From Gemmatimonadota bacterium (GTDB lineage: Bacteria; Gemmatimonadota; Gemmatimonadetes; Longimicrobiales; UBA6960), in NCBI GenBank assembly GCA_019347995.1, contig JAHWKH010000042.1:1-10882 (forward strand): a stretch of 10,882 nucleotides of DNA, given 5' to 3'. The notes below the pieces were generated by a model. The model searched no databases. It was not told the DNA's origin and saw only the letters and a list, made by a program, of their open reading frames with translations. A program made the position numbers and the translations under genes. Below, in pieces: positions 7,003 through 10,882 of the stretch (position 1 is the first letter of the stretch; each line of letters starts with the position of its first letter).

Positions 7003-7189
7003 TGGCGGCGATCCTTTCGGTGTCGGGGGAACGGGGAGGCCGGGTCGGGCGTCCTCCGGATGCCTACACCGATTCCGGCGGATCCTTCCCGGCCGCCATG
7101 CTCTCTCCTCCCTGGCCTGCCCCTTGCTCCCGCTGCTCTCCGATCGGGGCGTGACGGGCTCGCTCCGAGCCACCGAACGCGGACCGATC
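7003..7189. other. Divergent intergenic region between kinase and PEP synthase
   Basis: This region must hold the promoters of both the kinase-ligase pair and the PEP synthase gene. A ribosome binding site for the kinase (AAGGA, minus strand, 7012-7016) is clear. Near the PEP synthase start, GGCTCG-CTC-CGAGCC (7157-7171) is a perfect 6-base hairpin with a 3-base loop, ending 18 bases before the ATG. I cannot identify convincing -35/-10 boxes on either strand, nor a riboswitch. Confidence 0.45.
7157..7171 (+). promoter_or_regulatory. Hairpin in the leader of the PEP synthase gene
   Basis: GGCTCG and CGAGCC are perfect inverted repeats around CTC, 18 bases upstream of the chosen ATG at 7190. 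It could be a leader hairpin affecting translation, or an operator half-site pair for a DNA-binding protein. A stem this short can arise by chance at this GC content. Confidence 0.25.
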
Positions 7190-9964
7190 ATGCGCCCATC
7201 CGACTCTGCATCCCCCGCCGACACCGAGAACCGCGAGGATTCCCGCATCCGCGCCGCCCTGCGCAGGGTTCGGGACGCGGTCCGCTCCGGATCCGGTGAC
7301 GAGGGGCGGCGAGAGGACGACGCGCTGGTGCTGTGGTTCGGAGAGGTGGACGGCTCCGACACCGGAAGGGTGGGAGGCAAGGCGGCGTCGCTGGGCGAGA
7401 TGTTCCAGCACCTGGTCCCCCGGGGCGTGCGCGTGCCCGACGGCTTCGCCACGACGGCCGACGCCTATCGCCGCTTCCTGCGTCAGCCGTTGCCAGCGGA
7501 CGCGTGGGAGACCGCCGACAGCAATGGCGGCCCTCCCGGCCTCCGGCGCGAGCTCCGCGGCGCCGCGACCCTGGAGGACGCGCTCCACGCCCTTCTCCAC
7601 CGCGCGCCCGTGGACGACCACCTGGAGCTCCACGCGCGCACCCACCTGGCGCGGGAGATGGTCCTGGCCACGCCTCCGCCGCCCGAGGTGCAGCGCGCCC
7701 TGGAGGAAGGCTACCGCGCCCTCTGCGAGGAGTACGGTCGCGAAGTCGACGCGGCGGTCCGATCCTCCGCCACCCGCGAGGACTCGGAGGTCGCCTCCTT
7801 CGCCGGGCAGTACGAATCCTTCCTCAACGTCCGGGGCACGGACGAGGTCATGGAGGCCTGGAAGAAGTGCGCGGCGAGCGCCTTCACGGAGCGGGCGGTC
7901 GGCTATCAGCTCGGCAACGGCATGAACCCGCTGGAAGGCGCCGTCTCCGTGGTGGTGATGAAGATGGTCCGCTCCGACATCGCCACGTCCGGCGTGATGT
8001 TCACGCTCGATCCCGACTCGGGAAACCGGAACGTGGTGCACGTCTCGTCGTCCTATGGGCTGGGCGAGATGGTGGTCCAGGGCAGCGTGTCTCCCGATAC
8101 GTTCCTCCTCTGGAAGGAGGGGGTGCGCAGGGGACGCCCCGCCGTGGTACACCGCAGGCTGGGTGCCAAGGACCGCAAGCTCGTCTACTCCATGCAGGGG
8201 GGCACCGCCACCGAAAGCGTGGACGTGGACGCCAGCCGCCGTCGACAGTGGTCCCTCACGCTTCCCGAGGCGCTGGAGCTGGGACGGATGGCGGTGGCCA
8301 TCGAGGACCACTACGGCCGGCCCATGGACATCGAGTGGGCGAAGGACGGCTATTCCGGCGACCTGTTCGTGGTCCAGGCCCGGCCCGAGACCGTGCACGC
8401 ATCCAGGGGCACCCGGAACGTGCTGGAGACCCACCGCATGGAGCCGGCGCTCACGGACCGCCTGCGGGCCGACGGCAGGGTGCTCCTCGAAGGGCAGGCC
8501 GTGGGCACGCGCATCGGCTCGGGGAAGGTGCGCGTCTACCGGGACTACGAGGACGTCATCCGGCGCAAGCGGGCCCTGCGCTCCATGCTCGCCGAGGGGA
8601 GGAGCCTGGACGACGTGCCGCCGGAGGAGCGCGTGTTCGACCCGGGCGACGTGCTGGTGACCGAGCTCACCACGCCCGACTGGGAGCCCATGATGCGGGA
8701 GGCCTCGCTCATCGTCACCGAGAAGGGCGGCCGGACCTCCCACGCCGCCATCGTTGCGCGGGAGTTCGGCATCCCGTCCATCGTGGGCTGCGACGACGCC
8801 ACCCGCGTCCTCGAGCCGCTCCAGGAGGTCACGGGCTCGTGCGCCGAGGGCGAGACCGGGGTGGTCTACGACGGGATCCACGACGTGCAGGTGGACCGGG
8901 TGGACCTGGGCGACCTGCCCGCCCTGGAAACCGAGGTGAAGCTCAACGTGGGGTTCCCGGAGAAGGCGCTGCAGGACGCCATGCTGCCGTCGGACGGGGT
9001 GGGGCTGGCGCGGGTGGAGTTCATCCTGACCGCCCAGGTCGGGGTCCATCCGCTGGCCCTGCTCTATTACGACGAGCTCCGCGACTTCACGCGCACCGGG
9101 GAGCTCGCGGCCGAGCTGGAGCCCTTCGCCGAGCGCATCCTCGCCGAGGATCCGACGTGGCTGGAGCGGCTGCTGGGCGCCATCGAGAGACGCACGCCCA
9201 GCTACGGCGACCGGCGGGAGTTCTTCGTGGACCAGGTGAAATACGGGGTGGGCCTCATCTGCGCCGCCTTCCACCCGCGGCCGGTGCTGGTGCGTCTCTC
9301 GGATCTCAAGTCCAACGAGTACCGGGAGCTGCTGGGCGGCCGGCTCTTCGAGCCCCAGGAGGAGAACCCCATGATCGCCTGGCGAGGCGCGTCGCGCTAC
9401 ACCGACCCGCGCTTCGTGCCGGCCTTCGACATGGAGTGCGACGCGCTGCGGGCGGTCCGGCAGGACCTGGGCCTGGACAACCTGCAGCTCATGGTGCCGT
9501 TCTGCCGCTCGCCCGACGAGGGAGCGCAGGTGGTGCGGCAGCTCGATCAGCGAGGGCTCTCACCCCAGGCGGGCGTCGCGCTCTTCCTCATGGTGGAGCT
9601 GCCGGCGAACGTCGTGGAGGCCGACCGCTTCATCGACGCCATGGAGCTCACGGGCGGCTCCATAGGGACGAACGACCTCGTGCAGACCGTCTACGCCGTC
9701 TCGCGCGACGACCTCGAGCATTACGCGTATCCGGTGGACGCGCGCTCGCCGGCCGTGAAGCGGATGATCGAGCAGGCCATAGGGACGTTCAGGGAGCGCG
9801 GCCTGGAGATCGGCATCTGCGGGCAGGCGCCGTCGGACCATCCCGACGAGGTGCCCCGCTTCCTCGTGGAGCACGGCATCGGCTCCATCTCCGTCACGCC
9901 CGATACGCTGCTCGCGGTGCGGGTCGCCGTGGCCGAGGCCGAGGCCGCGCGCCGGGGCGGCTGA
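7190..9964 (+). CDS. ppsA: Phosphoenolpyruvate synthase (pyruvate, water dikinase)
   Basis: This 924-residue enzyme makes PEP from pyruvate and ATP, releasing AMP and phosphate, for gluconeogenesis. The ATP-grasp domain opens with LVLWFGEVDG and RVGGKAASLGEM and has VRSSATRED (Arg191 onward) and ASFAGQYESFLNV. The swivel domain carries the phospho-histidine His518 in GGRTSHAAIVAREFGIPSIVG. The PEP-binding barrel has GLARVEFIL, LSDLKSNEY, EENPMIAWRGASRY, GSIGTNDLVQ and the proton-donor Cys877 in GICGQAPSDHPDE. It is longer than the ~790 residues of the E. coli enzyme through a charged 45-residue N-terminal extension and insertions before and after the swivel domain. ATG 7190 has a poor ribosome binding site; GTG at codon 47, preceded by AGAGGA, is a possible start that would remove the extension. 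It converges on the next gene with a 9-base gap. Confidence 0.95.
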   Translation: MRPSDSASPADTENREDSRIRAALRRVRDAVRSGSGDEGRREDDALVLWFGEVDGSDTGRVGGKAASLGEMFQHLVPRGVRVPDGFATTADAYRRFLRQPLPADAWETADSNGGPPGLRRELRGAATLEDALHALLHRAPVDDHLELHARTHLAREMVLATPPPPEVQRALEEGYRALCEEYGREVDAAVRSSATREDSEVASFAGQYESFLNVRGTDEVMEAWKKCAASAFTERAVGYQLGNGMNPLEGAVSVVVMKMVRSDIATSGVMFTLDPDSGNRNVVHVSSSYGLGEMVVQGSVSPDTFLLWKEGVRRGRPAVVHRRLGAKDRKLVYSMQGGTATESVDVDASRRRQWSLTLPEALELGRMAVAIEDHYGRPMDIEWAKDGYSGDLFVVQARPETVHASRGTRNVLETHRMEPALTDRLRADGRVLLEGQAVGTRIGSGKVRVYRDYEDVIRRKRALRSMLAEGRSLDDVPPEERVFDPGDVLVTELTTPDWEPMMREASLIVTEKGGRTSHAAIVAREFGIPSIVGCDDATRVLEPLQEVTGSCAEGETGVVYDGIHDVQVDRVDLGDLPALETEVKLNVGFPEKALQDAMLPSDGVGLARVEFILTAQVGVHPLALLYYDELRDFTRTGELAAELEPFAERILAEDPTWLERLLGAIERRTPSYGDRREFFVDQVKYGVGLICAAFHPRPVLVRLSDLKSNEYRELLGGRLFEPQEENPMIAWRGASRYTDPRFVPAFDMECDALRAVRQDLGLDNLQLMVPFCRSPDEGAQVVRQLDQRGLSPQAGVALFLMVELPANVVEADRFIDAMELTGGSIGTNDLVQTVYAVSRDDLEHYAYPVDARSPAVKRMIEQAIGTFRERGLEIGICGQAPSDHPDEVPRFLVEHGIGSISVTPDTLLAVRVAVAEAEAARRGG

Positions 9965-9971
9965 GGCCCCG
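9953..9971. terminator. Candidate hairpin across the PEP synthase stop codon
   Basis: CGGGGC (9953-9958) and GCCCCG (9966-9971) form a 6-base perfect stem with a 7-base loop that contains the TGA stop. It occupies the 9-base gap between two convergent genes, and no other terminator-like structure fits there. No T-run follows on either strand, so intrinsic termination is doubtful. It resembles the hairpin at the other convergent junction in position but not in sequence. Confidence 0.3.
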
Positions 9972-9973
9972 CA

Positions 9974-10393
9974 TCACCAACCGGTCCGGGCTCGATCCAG
10001 GAGCTCCACCAGCTCGCTGTCGCTGGCGAAGCTCAGCGGATGCCCGGCTCGATAGGCCGTGCTCACCGAGCCTTCCTCGGTCTGGAAGGTGAGGGTCTCC
10101 GTCACCGCGCCGCCGTCGCCCCCGTCCGCGGCCGAGGACTCCAGGGAGAGCCGGTAGACGGCGCCGTCCCTGGGATCGCGCCACAGCCGCACCGGCGCCA
10201 CCTCGAACAGCTCGCGCGCCTCACGGCTGGTGAGGGGCGTGGGCTTGATCACCCACCGCACCTGGACGATGTCCTCGTCGTGGCCCTCGCGCCGGAAGGT
10301 CACGCCGAAGAAGCGCCCCGGTGCCACGGTGATTCCGGGAGCGAGCTCGCGCTCCTCGACGATCCAGGTCTTTCCTGCCGCTTCGATCCTCAC
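9974..10393 (-). CDS. Small conserved-looking hypothetical protein, beta-rich
   Basis: I do not recognise this 139-residue protein. It has no signal peptide or membrane segment and alternates short hydrophobic strands with charged turns: RIEAAGKTWIVEERELAPG, RFFGVTFRREGHDEDIVQVRW, PVRLWRDPRDGAVYRLSLES, AVTETLTFQTEEGSVSTAY. This suggests a compact beta-barrel or sandwich. The C-terminal LSFASDSELVELLDRARTGW reads as an amphipathic helix ending in Trp. The GTG at 10393 is chosen because GGAG at 10401-10404 lies 7 bases upstream and the residues before it look like unselected GC-rich noise. Codon use matches its neighbours. It ends 9 bases from the convergent PEP synthase gene, which says little about its role; an independent promoter just upstream is likely. 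Confidence 0.72.
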   Translation of the reverse strand: MRIEAAGKTWIVEERELAPGITVAPGRFFGVTFRREGHDEDIVQVRWVIKPTPLTSREARELFEVAPVRLWRDPRDGAVYRLSLESSAADGGDGGAVTETLTFQTEEGSVSTAYRAGHPLSFASDSELVELLDRARTGW

Positions 10394-10400
10394 GGTGGCG

Positions 10401-10404
10401 CTCC
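10401..10404 (-). promoter_or_regulatory. Ribosome binding site for the hypothetical protein
   Basis: GGAG on the minus strand, 7 bases before GTG 10393. It decides the start, since longer in-frame extensions (to ATG 10489) lack a comparable site and encode Arg/Pro/Ala-rich residues without structure. Confidence 0.6.
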
Positions 10405-10408
10405 GGCG

Positions 10409-10422
10409 ATTCCCCCGGGAAT
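10409..10422. promoter_or_regulatory. 14-base palindrome upstream of the hypothetical gene
   Basis: ATTCCC-CC-GGGAAT is a perfect 6-base inverted repeat separated by two bases, placed 5 bases upstream of the ribosome binding site of the minus-strand gene that starts at 10393. Its AT ends stand out in GC-rich DNA, so it could be an operator or a leader hairpin. A second perfect palindrome, CGGCCGGCCG, lies at 10431-10440. Confidence 0.3.
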
Positions 10423-10564
10423 GATGAGCTCGGCCGGCCGTCGGGAGGCATGCGGCGGGTCGGCGCACGGAAGCCGTCGTGCGTTGCAAAGCCCGTTCCC
10501 CTTCGCATGGCGCTACAGCCCGCGCCGCCCGGGAGGCAGACGACCGCCGGCTCGGGCGGACCGG

Positions 10565-10810
10565 CTACGCGTCGGATGCCCCGCGAAGCAGACTCTCCGC
10601 GCGGTCCCGCTCGTGGGCGTCGTTCACGTTGGTGAACGCCACCTCGCCGCCGGGCAGCCGATGGTACGCGCAATGCTGGGCGAGCGCGGGATCGTGCCCC
10701 TCCTGCACGAGCACGCGACTGCCGTGCTGGATCAGGGCCTGGGCAACCACGCGGATGCGGTTGGCAAAGCGCGGGCGGTCGGGATCGGAAATGGATGTGA
10801 CTGGAGCCAT
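10565..10810 (-). pseudogene. Truncated Nudix hydrolase-like gene
   Basis: The frame encodes 81 residues from ATG 10810, with a good AGGG ribosome binding site at 10818-10821, 7 bases upstream. Residues from about 18 (IRVVAQALIQHGSRVLVQEG) through HCAYHRLPGGEVAF look like the first strands of a Nudix hydrolase up to the start of its catalytic box. A functional Nudix box continues as Gx5Ex7REUxEExGU. Here, after GGEVAF, the sequence turns to TNVNDAHERDRAESLLRGASDA and stops, with no REUxEE metal-binding motif. The family normally runs to 130-160 residues, so the catalytic half is missing. The homology break falls on a perfect inverted repeat (10621-10638). It is most likely a broken gene; an intact small non-catalytic protein is the alternative, as the start signals look usable. 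Confidence 0.55.
10621..10638. repeat. Perfect 7-base inverted repeat at the Nudix break point
   Basis: CGTTCAC (10621-10627) and GTGAACG (10632-10638) flank the 4-base loop GTTG. A further GGCG/CGCC pairing is possible with a bulge. It encodes the residues exactly where Nudix similarity ends (AFTNVND). It may be the scar or driver of a deletion, or chance. Confidence 0.5.
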
Positions 10811-10882
10811 GTGCGAACCCTAGCCGTTGGCCGCCCAGGTTACGAGTGAGGGCGCCGCTCGGCAGGCAGTTCGGGGAGCAGA
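10811..10882. other. Right-edge region upstream of the Nudix remnant
   Basis: These 72 bases hold the ribosome binding site AGGG (10818-10821) of the minus-strand Nudix-like frame. No other gene or motif is supportable before the window ends. Confidence 0.4.

Larger units (their letters stand above)
10394..10564. other. Intergenic region between Nudix remnant and hypothetical gene
   Basis: These 171 bases carry no credible gene. They contain the two palindromes at 10409-10422 and 10431-10440 and the ribosome binding site of the downstream gene. Translation of all three minus-strand frames shows no continuation of the Nudix domain, which argues that the missing part was lost rather than shifted out of frame here. 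Confidence 0.5.

Noticed and set aside
4166..7299. Long plus-strand open frames over the acyl-CoA ligase and kinase genes
   Set aside because: Arg/Ser/Pro-rich shadow translations without motifs; the minus-strand genes carry all family signatures.
7064..9274. A 736-codon minus-strand frame opposite PEP synthase
   Set aside because: Composition of His, Val, Gly and Arg typical of antisense high-GC frames, and no domain recognised.
9931..9946. GCCGAG tandem repeat at the end of PEP synthase
   Set aside because: Two copies only; it simply encodes an Ala-Glu stretch in the C-terminal helix.
9974..10489. Longer version of the hypothetical protein starting at ATG 10489
   Set aside because: The extra 32 residues are Arg/Ala-rich without structure, cross both palindromes and have no good ribosome binding site, unlike GTG 10393.
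10593..10882. Integron cassette idea for the Nudix-like fragment (gene plus nearby inverted repeat)
   Set aside because: No paired GTTRRRY/RYYYAAC core sites in the right order around the frame, and the repeat lies inside the coding region rather than after it.

Overview
The window is a very GC-rich, densely packed bacterial chromosome segment with frequent GTG starts and 4-base gene overlaps. There are no mobile elements, CRISPR arrays or RNA genes that I can recognise. The style (ECF sigma/anti-sigma pair, GC-rich codons, small lineage-specific proteins) fits an environmental lineage such as Gemmatimonadota or a similar high-GC phylum. That placement is inference; no phylogenetic marker is present.

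Layout. (1) On the minus strand at the left edge, an ECF sigma factor overlaps by ATGA the first 19 codons of an anti-sigma factor cut off by the window. (2) Diverging from it on the plus strand is a tight three-gene cluster: a 111-residue membrane-anchored coiled-coil protein, a glycerophosphodiester phosphodiesterase (GDPD) and an FAD glycerol-3-phosphate dehydrogenase (GlpD). The spacings are 2 bases and a GTGA overlap. (3) Converging on glpD with a 9-base gap is a minus-strand pair: a CHASE3-PAS sensor histidine kinase followed, with a GTGA overlap and a strong ribosome binding site, by an AlkK-like fatty acyl-CoA ligase. (4) Diverging from the kinase is a long phosphoenolpyruvate synthase (924 residues). 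(5) Converging on that gene, again with a 9-base gap, is a small beta-rich hypothetical protein on the minus strand. Upstream of it on the same strand is a truncated Nudix-like reading frame whose homology stops inside the Nudix box, exactly at a perfect inverted repeat.

How the genes may work together. GDPD releases glycerol-3-phosphate from deacylated phospholipids, and GlpD oxidises it to dihydroxyacetone phosphate while feeding electrons to quinone. The acyl-CoA ligase activates the fatty acids for beta-oxidation, and PEP synthase turns pyruvate into PEP for gluconeogenesis. The neighbourhood therefore reads as lipid turnover feeding central metabolism, possibly under the local sensor kinase. 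The pathway link between GDPD and GlpD is well supported; the wider link is inference from adjacency.

I found no convincing new defence, mobile or biosynthetic system. The points most worth a second look are the small membrane protein coupled to GDPD-GlpD, the kinase/acyl-CoA ligase fusion-like overlap, the broken Nudix gene, and the hairpins at both convergent junctions.
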